Source: a cf. Phormidesmis sp. LEGE 11477
GTDB lineage: Bacteria > Cyanobacteriota > Cyanobacteriia > Phormidesmidales > Phormidesmidaceae
DNA: 48,503 bases
Reading direction: 5' to 3'
Assembly: GCF_015207105.1 (NCBI RefSeq)
Contig: NZ_JADEXO010000039.1
Location: 1-48,503, forward strand
In this document: one piece after another, positions 40,796 to 48,503 of the stretch
Numbering within the stretch: the stretch's first letter is position 1
Layout of the letters: each line of letters opens with the position of its first letter
Notes under the pieces: generated by a model
Database searches by the model: none
The model's input: the letters and a program-made list of their open reading frames with translations, nothing else
Told to the model about the DNA's origin: nothing
Made by a program: the position numbers and the translations under genes

Positions 40796-41024
40796 TACTT
40801 CAGCAAAGTGAATGACACTAGAGAGTAGCATACGCTCTAAATTAGTCCTCAGATCATGATACAAACGTATTGAGACGCCATGCCTGAAAGGGTTGGTTCA
40901 GTCGGCACTTCTCTACAGGTAGCCCTACGTATGATTGCTTCCACAGCAAGGCCGTCAGTTTTGTCGCCTGATACGGCTGAGCAAACGTCTAGCTATAGAA
41001 CCTGCGTCGAGTACTTTGCCGGGA
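40796..41024. repeat. 229-bp direct repeat, copy 2
   Basis: Matches 38373-38601 with no indel. The repeat copies flank the methyltransferase body, the nuclease gene and the DUF2442 gene in between, a 2.2-kb unit. Copy 2 ends abruptly in the middle of the methyltransferase homology, just after GCCGGGA. Confidence 0.9.
40931..41024 (+). pseudogene. 5' fragment of a C5 methyltransferase gene
   Basis: Begins at ATG 40931 and gives MIASTARPSVLSPDTAEQTS followed by SYRTCVEYFAG, the counterpart of MLASTARPSVLSSDTVGQTS and SYRTCAEYFAG at 38508. Homology stops inside motif I; the following sequence belongs to the membrane-protein gene on the other strand. The fragment has no function as a methyltransferase, but its promoter could still be active. 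Confidence 0.85.
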
Positions 41025-41066
41025 CTAGATTTGAGCTGCTTGACAAACGCATAACATTCAGGATAG

Positions 41067-41657
41067 CTACTTCGATTCGCAAATGGCTAAAGAGCGGCGG
41101 GCTGCAAACAGAGACAATAGGGTCGCTATACCAAACATGCTGGCAAGTAGCCAAGATTTGGCTGCGATCGCGCCAAAAAACCAAGCACTCAGCCCAAAAG
41201 CTAAGGCATAGGCACAGAGTCCATTGACCAGCGCGATCGCACTCCCCACTAGCCGCCGGATATCCTCTTCTTGCCCGCCATAAGCCCAGAAAGCCATAGA
41301 CCCAAAGCAACAACAGCCAGCCATCAGCCCCAGTACGACCCAAGTAATTTGCTGTCCACTTAGTTGACTCGCCACGAATACGCCCAAAATTGCCCCAGAC
41401 GCGGCGCTGCTGAGAGTCCCTAACCCTCGGTAAAGTGACTGTCGGCTGGTTAGACTTTGGAAGCAAACGGTAGTAGATGCGATCGCCAAAACACCAGATA
41501 GCACTAGCCCTTTCGTCCCGTTAGGCGTACCCGGTATCTGCCCAATCGCCGCGAATGTCAGCACGCTCAGCGCATGAAAGGCATAGAGTACAACAAACCC
41601 TAACCCTGCAGTTAATATGAGCTTTGCTGGCCGACGAATTGTAGAACGAGTTGTCAT
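41067..41657 (-). CDS. Predicted membrane protein of unknown function
   Basis: A 196-residue protein with five or six hydrophobic segments. These lie near residues 12-36, 48-62, 82-97, 103-122, 139-160 and 166-185. CCCFGSMAFWAYGGQEEDIR is a notable block with three adjacent cysteines. I do not recognise the family. Its 3' end lies 42 bp from the methyltransferase fragment. It diverges from the glycosidase gene at 41708, with only 50 bp between the starts. Confidence 0.6.
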   Translation of the reverse strand: MTTRSTIRRPAKLILTAGLGFVVLYAFHALSVLTFAAIGQIPGTPNGTKGLVLSGVLAIASTTVCFQSLTSRQSLYRGLGTLSSAASGAILGVFVASQLSGQQITWVVLGLMAGCCCFGSMAFWAYGGQEEDIRRLVGSAIALVNGLCAYALAFGLSAWFFGAIAAKSWLLASMFGIATLLSLFAARRSLAICESK

Positions 41658-41707
41658 GATAGAAAGCTATAGTCAGTCTCTAGGCAGCCTTTAGGATACA
41701 AGCCGTT

Positions 41708-42655
41708 ATGCCCCGTTCTCAAAAGTGGAAAGAGGTTTTCATCTGGATAGGGTTGTTGCTGCCGCTGGCCCTGTATGGTTACTGGGTCATGACCCGGCCC
41801 AAACGTGAGCCGATCAACCGTCAGCCTTTGTTTGAAGGTATCACCTATAGCCGCTACGTCCGGCAGCAACCTCGCCCGCAGCTCATCCATTTACTAGAGA
41901 TCGATCTAGCCGCATCAGGAATTGTTCCTTTTGTCACACCCGGTATAGACGCCGCTAGTCTAGAGGCTGCTGAAGAGCCGACCAGCTCGTCTATCCAACA
42001 ATATGAATCTGTTCAACAATATGAAACCATTGCTCAAAAGACTTCTAGCTTCTTAGAAATGTATGGACTACAGCTAGCAGTCAACGCTAACTTCTTCAAT
42101 CCTTTTGCTGAAACAACGCCTTGGCAGTACAGCCCTCGCGAAGGCGAGCCTGGCAACCTAATCGGCTTAGCAATTTCTGAGGGTGAGATAGTGTCACCAG
42201 GAAACCAAAACTATCCGGCCCTTTGCTTTCTGGGCGGACGCGCAGAAATTCGAGATGACGGCGTTTGTCCATCAGATACCAGGCAGGCCGTTGCGGGGTT
42301 GCGACTGAACTTAGAGACTCGTCCGCCGCAAGACTCTGAAACTTTCTACAAGTTCTATCCGGTTTGCGTTGCGGCTTTGGACGCGGCAGGAACAACGCTT
42401 TGGCTGCTGCTAGTAGACGGTAAGCAGCCGCTTTATAGTGAAGGAATGACTCGCCCAGAGGTGGCGGATTTCTTGCAGGCGCTAGGGGCGCAGAGTGCGG
42501 TGCAGCTAGATGGGGGCGGATCTACAACATTAGCTATTGAATCCGACGATGATCCTGATGTCATCAACGGCATCATTCACGCAAAGATTCCTGGGAATGA
42601 GAGACCTGTTGCAAACCATTTAGGCTTCTTTGCCAATCCGCTTCGGTCCGATTGA
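41708..42655 (+). CDS. Phosphodiester glycosidase (NAGPA) family protein
   Basis: A 315-residue protein with an N-terminal membrane helix (about residues 9-25, WIGLLLPLALYGYWVM) and a NAGPA-like domain. Signatures are LAVNANFFNPF (about 119-129), GLAISEGEIV, VDGKQPLYSEGMT (about 235-247), and the closing VQLDGGGSTTLAI (about 269-281), which belong to the N-acetylglucosamine-1-phosphodiester glycosidase family. Bacterial members act on cell-envelope glycans and are extracytoplasmic; substrate here is unknown. A short serine/glutamine repeat (SSIQQYESVQQYET) lies at about 94-107. Stand-alone gene. Confidence 0.85.
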   Translation: MPRSQKWKEVFIWIGLLLPLALYGYWVMTRPKREPINRQPLFEGITYSRYVRQQPRPQLIHLLEIDLAASGIVPFVTPGIDAASLEAAEEPTSSSIQQYESVQQYETIAQKTSSFLEMYGLQLAVNANFFNPFAETTPWQYSPREGEPGNLIGLAISEGEIVSPGNQNYPALCFLGGRAEIRDDGVCPSDTRQAVAGLRLNLETRPPQDSETFYKFYPVCVAALDAAGTTLWLLLVDGKQPLYSEGMTRPEVADFLQALGAQSAVQLDGGGSTTLAIESDDDPDVINGIIHAKIPGNERPVANHLGFFANPLRSD

Positions 42656-42758
42656 AACAGAATCCAATGTGGGAGGACGGCTGTTATAGACATTGTTAAA
42701 AATTAGACCGATAGAATGGTGCAAGCCTAAATCTGCAGCCAAATCTAATCAGACCTTT

Positions 42759-43649
42759 TTAGTGGAAGAGATGCTGCTGGTACCATGCTGACACGATCTC
42801 TCGAAACGCCGAAAGCTCAGCCTCTACCTCTGTCTCATCTGCCGCTGTAGGATCTAGATGATGCGCGATGTGTGGAAATGTCTGCACATCAGTTCGCTCA
42901 GCTATGCCATTTGTTTCGTATGTTGCGCGAAGCGTATCTCCTAGGGCTCGTATCTTCGCCACTGAATACATCTCATCTTGCTCCCCGTGTGTTAGCAATA
43001 CAGCGGGCGGTATGTCTGCAAGCAGTAGTTCACTAGACCTTCCACCAAGATCAAACCGCGATCGCGCTGTCTTTGAGGTGTCGCTCCACGAGTACGTCAG
43101 CATTTCATCTTTGAACCAGTCGTAGTTCTCACGGAGATAGTCAGCATGAATCTGAGATCCTTTTTCAAAGTTTGACACGGCCATATCCAGACTGGCAGGT
43201 GCCCCGGCCAGCACTGCGGCACGAACCTTTACCGATCCATCTAGAAGTGCATGAGTAACCGTAGCGGCTCCAGCAGAAAATCCAAATAGCCCAATGCTAC
43301 TGATATCAGCACCAAACTGGCGCTCAACCCCAGCAGTGACTTGCGGTAACTCTGCCACTGCTCGTTCTACTGTTGGCAGCAACAGCTCGAGCACATAATC
43401 CGACATTTGACGCCGCATGATCTCATCTATACCGCCCTCCGGCAGCCGGTCCCCAAACATCGGCAGCGTGGGATAAACCTTCCAAGCTGGGACATCATCT
43501 AAAGGCAAAAGTTCAGCCAGCGCTTGCTCAGAACTAGGGGGGCCATAGCCATGCCATAGCACGATGAGAGGTGCATTTCCGATATCGGTTTTAGGTGATC
43601 GAATGAGTGCAGGCACGCCAGCAAGTGTGACTTTTTGGTTCTCAGTCAT
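42759..43649 (-). CDS. Alpha/beta hydrolase family protein
   Basis: A 296-residue cytosolic alpha/beta hydrolase of the dienelactone or prolyl-oligopeptidase-like type. The oxyanion motif is VLWHGYGPPSS (about 30), the nucleophile elbow GLFGFSAGAA gives the catalytic serine, the acid lies in LLTHGEQDEMYSV and the histidine in FPHIAHHLDP near the C-terminus. No lid domain is obvious, but about 45 residues between elbow and acid look helical. ATG at 43649 (MTENQKVTLAGV) replaces a longer TTG frame. Substrate is unknown. Confidence 0.85.
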   Translation of the reverse strand: MTENQKVTLAGVPALIRSPKTDIGNAPLIVLWHGYGPPSSEQALAELLPLDDVPAWKVYPTLPMFGDRLPEGGIDEIMRRQMSDYVLELLLPTVERAVAELPQVTAGVERQFGADISSIGLFGFSAGAATVTHALLDGSVKVRAAVLAGAPASLDMAVSNFEKGSQIHADYLRENYDWFKDEMLTYSWSDTSKTARSRFDLGGRSSELLLADIPPAVLLTHGEQDEMYSVAKIRALGDTLRATYETNGIAERTDVQTFPHIAHHLDPTAADETEVEAELSAFREIVSAWYQQHLFH

Positions 43650-43811
43650 GACAAACACAAGCAATAAGTTAGTATCAGACGCTATTCCTATTCTGTCTAG
43701 AATACCGTTCCCTTCACGGATATCGTTAGGTCGTAAGGTGTCGAATGGGCTTGGGCTTGGTGTCGCTAAACTAAAGACGACCTACAAAGCAAAATTCTAG
43801 AGGTGAGCACG

Positions 43812-44912
43812 GTGGAGGCAGCAATTATTCGTCAAGGTGAACTCGTCGGGCGCGGCATGATGGCGTACGAAACGACTGAAGAAGTGGGTGTGGTAGAGCA
43901 TCTGCTGGTGAATGTGCAGCAGGCGAAGGTGGTTGGCCTCACCTACAAGACGCCCCATAAGGCGCTAGGTCTAATCGGACGGCGACAGCATTTGGACTGG
44001 GCGCAGCTTGTGAAGATTGGCAAGGATCGGATTGTGGTGCAGTCGGAGATCAGGGAAGCGGTAGAGTCTAGGCTGTCAGCGGCGCAAGATATGACCAACC
44101 TAGAAGTATGGACCGATGGCGGCGATTTGATCGGGCGAGTGGTCGATATCTGCTTCGACCAAGGCAGTGGGCAAGTTGAGCAGTATTTGTTTGCTTTGAA
44201 GGTGGAGGAAGACGCGGCAGAGGCGGAAGCGGCCAAGAAAGCGACGGCCAAACCCGCTGATGAGACGGCGACGCTTGATCTAGAGACAGCAGACGATGAA
44301 GCGATAGGCGAAGACGACGAGTCGCTGAGTAGCGTTGCCGCAAGTGTCTATGCGATTGAGCCTCGGACGATCATTAGCGCGGGGCGTAAGCGGATGATGA
44401 TTGCTGAAGAAGATGCAGCGCGATCGCAGCCCTATCATCAATTGCTAACCCTGCCGCCAAAGCAAGCGGCAGAACCGTTGAAATCGAACTGGAAACCAGA
44501 ACAGCTCCCAGAAATACCGACAGATTTTGGCGAACTGCTGCAAAAAGGCCAGTCTCTGGCCGGACAGGTGGGTGAAAGGGTGCGAGAGCAGGCCAAGCGG
44601 TTTACCGAAGGTAGTGAAAGCGAAAGAGAGAACAGAGAAGAATTGCCTGAAATCACAGAACAGCTTCAGGAAAAGACAGCGCAGATGAAGCAGCAGCTTC
44701 AGAGAGCCCAAGAGCGAGTTAGAGAGCAAGCTAGAACGCAGATTGGCAACAGAGGACTAGAAAAGAAGCTGGGTAAGACGGCATTCGGGCGAGCGTTGGG
44801 CAAGACATTCGACAAACTCAATCCTCAAAGCGCTGATCTAGCAGGCGATCCGATTGATGTAGAGTCTTTTGAAGTCTGGGAAGAAGATGAGACCAGCAGC
44901 GGGGATACTTGA
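43812..44912 (+). CDS. PRC-barrel domain protein
   Basis: A 366-residue protein with two PRC-barrel modules, one near residues 5-70 (VEHLLVNVQQAKVVGLTYKT) and one near 98-130 (LIGRVVDICFDQGSGQVEQY). An acidic, alanine-rich linker follows (about 138-180). The C-terminal 120 residues are charged and coiled-coil-like, with QLQEKTAQMKQQLQRAQERV. PRC-barrel proteins serve in RNA processing or photosynthetic reaction-centre assembly; the exact role here is unknown. GTG at 43812 has GAGGTGAG upstream; GTG at 43803 is an alternative. It overlaps the next frame region slightly, and the FAD gene start is 41 bp past its stop. Confidence 0.78.
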   Translation: MEAAIIRQGELVGRGMMAYETTEEVGVVEHLLVNVQQAKVVGLTYKTPHKALGLIGRRQHLDWAQLVKIGKDRIVVQSEIREAVESRLSAAQDMTNLEVWTDGGDLIGRVVDICFDQGSGQVEQYLFALKVEEDAAEAEAAKKATAKPADETATLDLETADDEAIGEDDESLSSVAASVYAIEPRTIISAGRKRMMIAEEDAARSQPYHQLLTLPPKQAAEPLKSNWKPEQLPEIPTDFGELLQKGQSLAGQVGERVREQAKRFTEGSESERENREELPEITEQLQEKTAQMKQQLQRAQERVREQARTQIGNRGLEKKLGKTAFGRALGKTFDKLNPQSADLAGDPIDVESFEVWEEDETSSGDT

Positions 44913-44953
44913 TAACAGCACGATGCTGTTACGGACATCAAGGAAGAGTCGCT

Positions 44954-47056
44954 GTGAGCAGAATAAGTCAGAGAGATGGCGTGCTGACGCCAGCAGCGTT
45001 TACCCAGCCGACTGCTGATCAAACGCTGAACTGCCGGATTTTGGTCGTTGGCGGCTCGACGGCGGCCTACACTGCAGCGCTGACCGCTTTGCGAATGAAT
45101 GTAGAGGTGTGCCTAGTGCAGCCACAAAAGTTAGTGGGCGGACAGTTCACGGCGCAAGGACTGCCGGCTTCGGACGATGGCGATCTGCTCAAGCAAAAGG
45201 CTAGCTTTAGCCGGGTAGACGGCGAGCAGTTTGCGATTTCGAGAAGCCAGCGATGGTTTCGCGAACGGCAAAGGCAGCTTCAGCCGGTGATGGGGAGAGT
45301 GCAAAATAATCCGGGCGGGGCCTGGGTATGCGAGATGACGACAACACCTGTGGTGGCCGCAACGGCGCTGAATGAGCCGCTAATTCCATACCTAGAAAGT
45401 GGCAAGCTGCGGCTGGTGGTGGAGAGCGAGCCCACAGAGGTGCTGGTGACGCAGATGCCAGAAGCAGGCCGTTCTCGCGTCACAGGTGTCAAATTCCAAA
45501 ACCTGAAAACGGGTGAACCTTTTACCGTCATGGCATCGGTAACGGTAGAAGCCACCGACTTTGGCGACCTGCTAGAGCTGGGCAATTTTCCCTCGCGGGT
45601 AGGCCAAGAGGCTAGGACTGATACCGGTGAAGCGATTTTGCCCGAGCAGGCGATTCCGGCCTGTCAGCAGTCATTTACCTTCAACGTGATGGTAGAGCAC
45701 ACTGCGCCAGGACAGGGAAAGCGGCTAGCAGCTCCGCTGGGCTATGACAAAGAACCGTGGCTAAATTCCAATGATTTCACCAGCGTCTACTGGATTTACC
45801 GAGGCGGCAGGTGGTCGAAACGTGACTTTTTTGATCCGTTTGGTATTTTTCGCTATCGACGGGTGCTAAGGCGAAAGAGTCATGAAAAGATCGTCAGCAT
45901 CGGCGATGTGGCGGCGATTAACTGGGGCACTTCAGCGCATCCATACAAAGGTGAATGCTGTGGAAATGACTTTCGGCGAGGACACTTGATTGGAATTAGC
46001 CGTCAGGAAAGAAAAGAAATTGTGCAGCGGGCACGCGATCGCGCCCAGGCATACATCTACTATCTACAAACCCACGGCGTCAAAGATCTCAAAACCCGAG
46101 GCGATTTCACCTGGACCCCAGACGGCATCGCTCTAGAACCCTACATCCGCGAGGCCAGACGCGGCATTGCCATCACCACCATCCGCCACGAAGATGTCGC
46201 CGAAGCCTTTTTCCCCAACCAGGCTCGTGCCCGCAACTTTAACGACAGCCTCGGCATCGGCCAGTACCACTACCTCGACCTGCACGGCAACCTCGTCGAA
46301 GGCCACATCACCCCCAAAGGCAAAGACGTGATCGCGCTGCCCTTTTCTCTGCCAGCCACCGCCCTCGTTCCCATGACCATAGACGGCCTGGTCTTATCGG
46401 CCAAAAGCATTGGCACCACCCACATCACCAACGCCGCCTATCGGATGCACCCGATGGAATGGGCGATTGGTGAAGCCAGCGGATTTTTGGCCGTATTTGC
46501 CGCCTGGACTGGCGAAAGTCCGCGCCGAATCGTTGAAGCTACGCCGCTGCTGCGAAAGCTTCAAGGGTTCATGGCTCGCAATGGCGTACCGCTGTTTTGG
46601 TTTGATGACGTAGCCCACGATGACCCGGATTTTGAAGCGATTCAGGTAATGGCGACCACAGGCATTATCCGCAGTGAGAACGCAAATAATTTGCACTTTC
46701 GGCCCTATGCGAATGTGACTCGGGCCGTGGTAGCAACGGCGCTAGTCAGTTTATTAGGCTTAGAAAAAGTGATTCCACCTCAGCCTAGCTTTAGCGATGT
46801 ACAGCCCGGTCAGCACTGGGCATACAGCAATATTGAAACGCTAAAGGCACAGGGGATGATTGCAGGCGTTGGCAGAGGTCGCTTTTCTCCAGATACCCCG
46901 ATTACGAGAAGGCAGCTCTCTTACTTGATCAAAGCGTCGGTGCCAGATGCGTTTGATCAAGCCTTTGAGCGACTGGCACCAGATAATACGCCGCTGAGTC
47001 GGCGAGAGCTATCACGCGCATTCTACGCGCTGTTGAAGCACCGACTGGAGATATAA
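44954..47056 (+). CDS. FAD-dependent oxidoreductase with C-terminal SLH domains
   Basis: A 700-residue protein. The N-terminal FAD-binding part has ILVVGGSTAAYTAALTALRM (about 35-54) and QPQKLVGGQFTAQGLPASDD. The middle holds GYDKEPW and NWGTSAHPYKGECC. SAKSIGTTHITNAAYRMHP precedes the end of the flavoprotein region. The C-terminal 120 residues have FSDVQPGQHWAYSNIETLKA and GRGRFSPDTPITRRQLSYLI, an SLH module used for cell-wall anchoring, preceded by a less clear copy. No signal peptide is obvious, which is odd for an SLH protein. GTG at 44954 has AGGAAG seven bases upstream. It may be cotranscribed with the PRC-barrel gene. Confidence 0.85.
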   Translation: MSRISQRDGVLTPAAFTQPTADQTLNCRILVVGGSTAAYTAALTALRMNVEVCLVQPQKLVGGQFTAQGLPASDDGDLLKQKASFSRVDGEQFAISRSQRWFRERQRQLQPVMGRVQNNPGGAWVCEMTTTPVVAATALNEPLIPYLESGKLRLVVESEPTEVLVTQMPEAGRSRVTGVKFQNLKTGEPFTVMASVTVEATDFGDLLELGNFPSRVGQEARTDTGEAILPEQAIPACQQSFTFNVMVEHTAPGQGKRLAAPLGYDKEPWLNSNDFTSVYWIYRGGRWSKRDFFDPFGIFRYRRVLRRKSHEKIVSIGDVAAINWGTSAHPYKGECCGNDFRRGHLIGISRQERKEIVQRARDRAQAYIYYLQTHGVKDLKTRGDFTWTPDGIALEPYIREARRGIAITTIRHEDVAEAFFPNQARARNFNDSLGIGQYHYLDLHGNLVEGHITPKGKDVIALPFSLPATALVPMTIDGLVLSAKSIGTTHITNAAYRMHPMEWAIGEASGFLAVFAAWTGESPRRIVEATPLLRKLQGFMARNGVPLFWFDDVAHDDPDFEAIQVMATTGIIRSENANNLHFRPYANVTRAVVATALVSLLGLEKVIPPQPSFSDVQPGQHWAYSNIETLKAQGMIAGVGRGRFSPDTPITRRQLSYLIKASVPDAFDQAFERLAPDNTPLSRRELSRAFYALLKHRLEI

Positions 47057-47484
47057 AAACGAGAAGCCCCTACTATTGACTTCGATAGCTTCGACGCTAG
47101 CTCAAAAGAAAGCGATATGACTGCATGATTCAGCTTACTGCTGCGGTAGCAAAGCGATTCATAAATAACCTGCACAGTATTTAGTATCTCACGACGACGA
47201 ATCCAGTTGTAGTCCTTTTCAATAGGGCCTCGCTCTAAAAGATCTACATCTCGCTGAAATAGTTCGGAGAACTGCTCCTCTAGAGAGAAAAACTCTAATA
47301 GCCCGATCTGACAGTCGGTATCTAGTACAACTAAGATATCGATATCACTATCTTCACGAAAATCTGCACGCAAGACAGAGCCAAAGAAAGCCAGTTCATC
47401 GATGGGCTTTTCCTCACAAAAATTTTGAAGCTTCTCAGCAGAAACTCCTAATCGTTCATAAAGCTGTGCTATCGGTATTGCCAT
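47023..47484 (-). CDS. Minimal nucleotidyltransferase (MNT) with extended C-terminus
   Basis: A 153-residue protein of the minimal nucleotidyltransferase (Pol beta-type) superfamily. The catalytic pattern GS-x10-DxD reads FGSVLRADFREDSDIDILV (about 35-53). LLEFFSLEEQFSELFQRDVD follows. The usual protein ends near REILNTVQVIYES, about residue 105; here about 45 unconserved residues follow and the stop lies inside the 3' end of the flavoprotein gene (34-bp overlap). MNT proteins often pair with HEPN toxins, but no HEPN gene is seen. ATG at 47484 is used; an upstream frame to 47559 lacks homology. Confidence 0.75.
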   Translation of the reverse strand: MAIPIAQLYERLGVSAEKLQNFCEEKPIDELAFFGSVLRADFREDSDIDILVVLDTDCQIGLLEFFSLEEQFSELFQRDVDLLERGPIEKDYNWIRRREILNTVQVIYESLCYRSSKLNHAVISLSFELASKLSKSIVGASRFYISSRCFNSA

Positions 47485-47647
47485 AGATAGATCATATGTG
47501 ACTCTCATGCCTTTGTAGCTTTGATTATGAGCTAGCCCAAATGATGGTTGATGCCTCAATTAGGAATATAGACCTCGATAATATCTCCTGGATCGGCAAA
47601 GGCTTATTATTTAGAGGCTGATGCAGCGGAGCTAACCAGAAGCCGAC

Positions 47648-48503
47648 ATGGGTTTTAAAGATGAGCTGAGTTTGTTGGTGCGATCGCGCTACCCTTTGAT
47701 TTACATTCCCACCCGAGAAGAAGAGCGGGCAGAAAGCGCCGTAGCCGAGTGCGCCCAAGAGATTGGCGGCAGCCGCGCTGTCTATACCTGGGACTATGTA
47801 GATGGCTATCAGGGCAACCCTACCGATGCTGGCTTTGGCAGACGCAATCCCCTGCAAGCGCTAGAGCTAATCGAGAAAATTCCCAGCTCAGCCGCCGCGA
47901 TCTTCGTCCTACGAGATTTTCACCGTTTCTTAGAAGACATCGCCATCTCTCGCAAGCTCCGCAACCTGCTAAAGCTGCTGAGATCCCAGCCCAAGAACAT
48001 CATTATTCTTTCTGCTGAACTCACGATTCCAAGTGAACTCAGCAGCATCATCACCGTCCTAGAGTTTCCCTTACCCAGCCCCAGCGAAATCCGCACCGAA
48101 GTTGAACGCCTGCTTTCGACGACTGGCAGCAACCTTTCCCCGCGCGATACCGACGAGCTGGTTCGCTCCTGTCAGGGGCTAGCGATGGAGCGCATCCGCC
48201 GCGTTTTAGCCAGGGGCATTGCCGCCCACGGCAGCTTCGAGCCCAGTGATATTGACTTGATTCTAGAAGAGAAACAACAAACCATCCGTCAGACTCAAAT
48301 CCTAGAGTTCTATCCAGCCAGCGAAAGGATCTCTGATATCGGTGGTCTGGATAATCTCAAAGACTGGCTACTCAAACGCGGCGGTGCTTTTTCTGAACGC
48401 GCCCGGCAATATGGATTGCCTCATCCTCGGGGGCTGATGCTAGTCGGCATCCAAGGCACAGGCAAGTCTTTGACTGCGAAGGCGATCGCCCACCATTGGC
48501 ACC
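47648..48503 (+). CDS. Ycf46-like AAA family ATPase, N-terminal part
   Basis: The window ends inside this gene after 285 codons. It begins MGFKDELSLLVRSRYPLIYI and PTREEERAESAVAECAQEIG; EERA is a typical Ycf46 start block. About residue 195 begins LVRSCQGLAMERIRRVLARG, then the AAA core with ISDIGGLDNLKDWLLKRG and Walker A GIQGTGKSLTAKAI near the window edge. Ycf46 proteins are cyanobacterial and plastid AAA ATPases linked in Synechocystis (slr0374) to low-CO2 and photosynthesis regulation. The remaining AAA domain, including Walker B, is outside the window. It is 88 bp from the plus-strand end of the MNT region and divergent from it. Confidence 0.9.
   Translation, partial: MGFKDELSLLVRSRYPLIYIPTREEERAESAVAECAQEIGGSRAVYTWDYVDGYQGNPTDAGFGRRNPLQALELIEKIPSSAAAIFVLRDFHRFLEDIAISRKLRNLLKLLRSQPKNIIILSAELTIPSELSSIITVLEFPLPSPSEIRTEVERLLSTTGSNLSPRDTDELVRSCQGLAMERIRRVLARGIAAHGSFEPSDIDLILEEKQQTIRQTQILEFYPASERISDIGGLDNLKDWLLKRGGAFSERARQYGLPHPRGLMLVGIQGTGKSLTAKAIAHHWH

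Noticed and set aside
40880-41227. A 115-codon frame continuing past the methyltransferase fragment
   Set aside because: Only the part up to 41024 matches a methyltransferase; the rest is the complement of the membrane-protein gene at 41067-41657.

Overview
The window reads as a chromosomal segment of a cyanobacterium, probably a Leptolyngbya-like filamentous lineage; the genus is a guess from gene content. The signs are the very frequent HIP1 octamer GCGATCGC inside and between genes, a cyAbrB2-type regulator, a Ycf46-type AAA ATPase, several Uma2 (DUF820) nucleases, an SLH-domain protein, a DUF2330 protein and many short interspersed repeats. No rRNA is present; one tRNA-Pro(CGG) lies at 700-773. 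Only the last gene is cut by the window edge.

Layout. 1-4909: a structured leader RNA with a small cyanobacterial gene, tRNA-Pro, a phosphohexomutase, two Uma2 genes and a TSUP transporter. 4994-10067: a MocR regulator with a symmetric four-site operator, a LysE-type exporter, a PhzF protein, a SnoaL-like protein and an AraC regulator. 10226-18224: a tight ATP-grasp / alpha-E / transglutaminase operon, then a uspA - P-type ATPase pair and an Anbu-type proteasome-like peptidase, whose family is known to associate with that operon. 18450-24306: a secreted protein, a membrane/DUF2330 fusion broken by an in-frame amber codon, pdxJ, a third Uma2, and a RidA-family gene split by a 97-bp MITE; a second RidA scrap lies at 19571. 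24334-31878: housekeeping genes hisC, sppA, idi type 2, pyrR, cbiB, an Rrf2 regulator and cyabrB2. 32078-35791: a membrane protein, repeats, a coupled two-gene unit, the second copy of the small gene with its leader, and an orphan antitoxin-like gene. 35792-41030: a repeat-rich defence island with a NACHT NTPase whose C-terminus is out of frame behind a microsatellite, a C5 DNA methyltransferase, a PD-(D/E)XK restriction-type nuclease, a DUF2442 gene, and a 229-bp duplication of the methyltransferase promoter and 5' end. 41067-48503: a membrane protein, a phosphodiester glycosidase, an alpha/beta hydrolase, a PRC-barrel protein, an FAD oxidoreductase fused to SLH, a minimal nucleotidyltransferase and the start of the Ycf46-like ATPase.

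The strongest candidate for something undescribed is the leader RNA of about 157 nt seen twice (130-288 on +, 35339-35494 on -). Each copy lies upstream of one member of a paralogous small-protein family. The hairpins keep their place while the stem sequences differ by compensatory changes, and each copy also has a second hairpin just before the start codon. Next in interest are the symmetric MocR operator, the NACHT frameshift at a repeat, the palindrome family with a fixed core and changing arms, and the several freshly broken genes. All calls come from reading the sequence; no database search was run.
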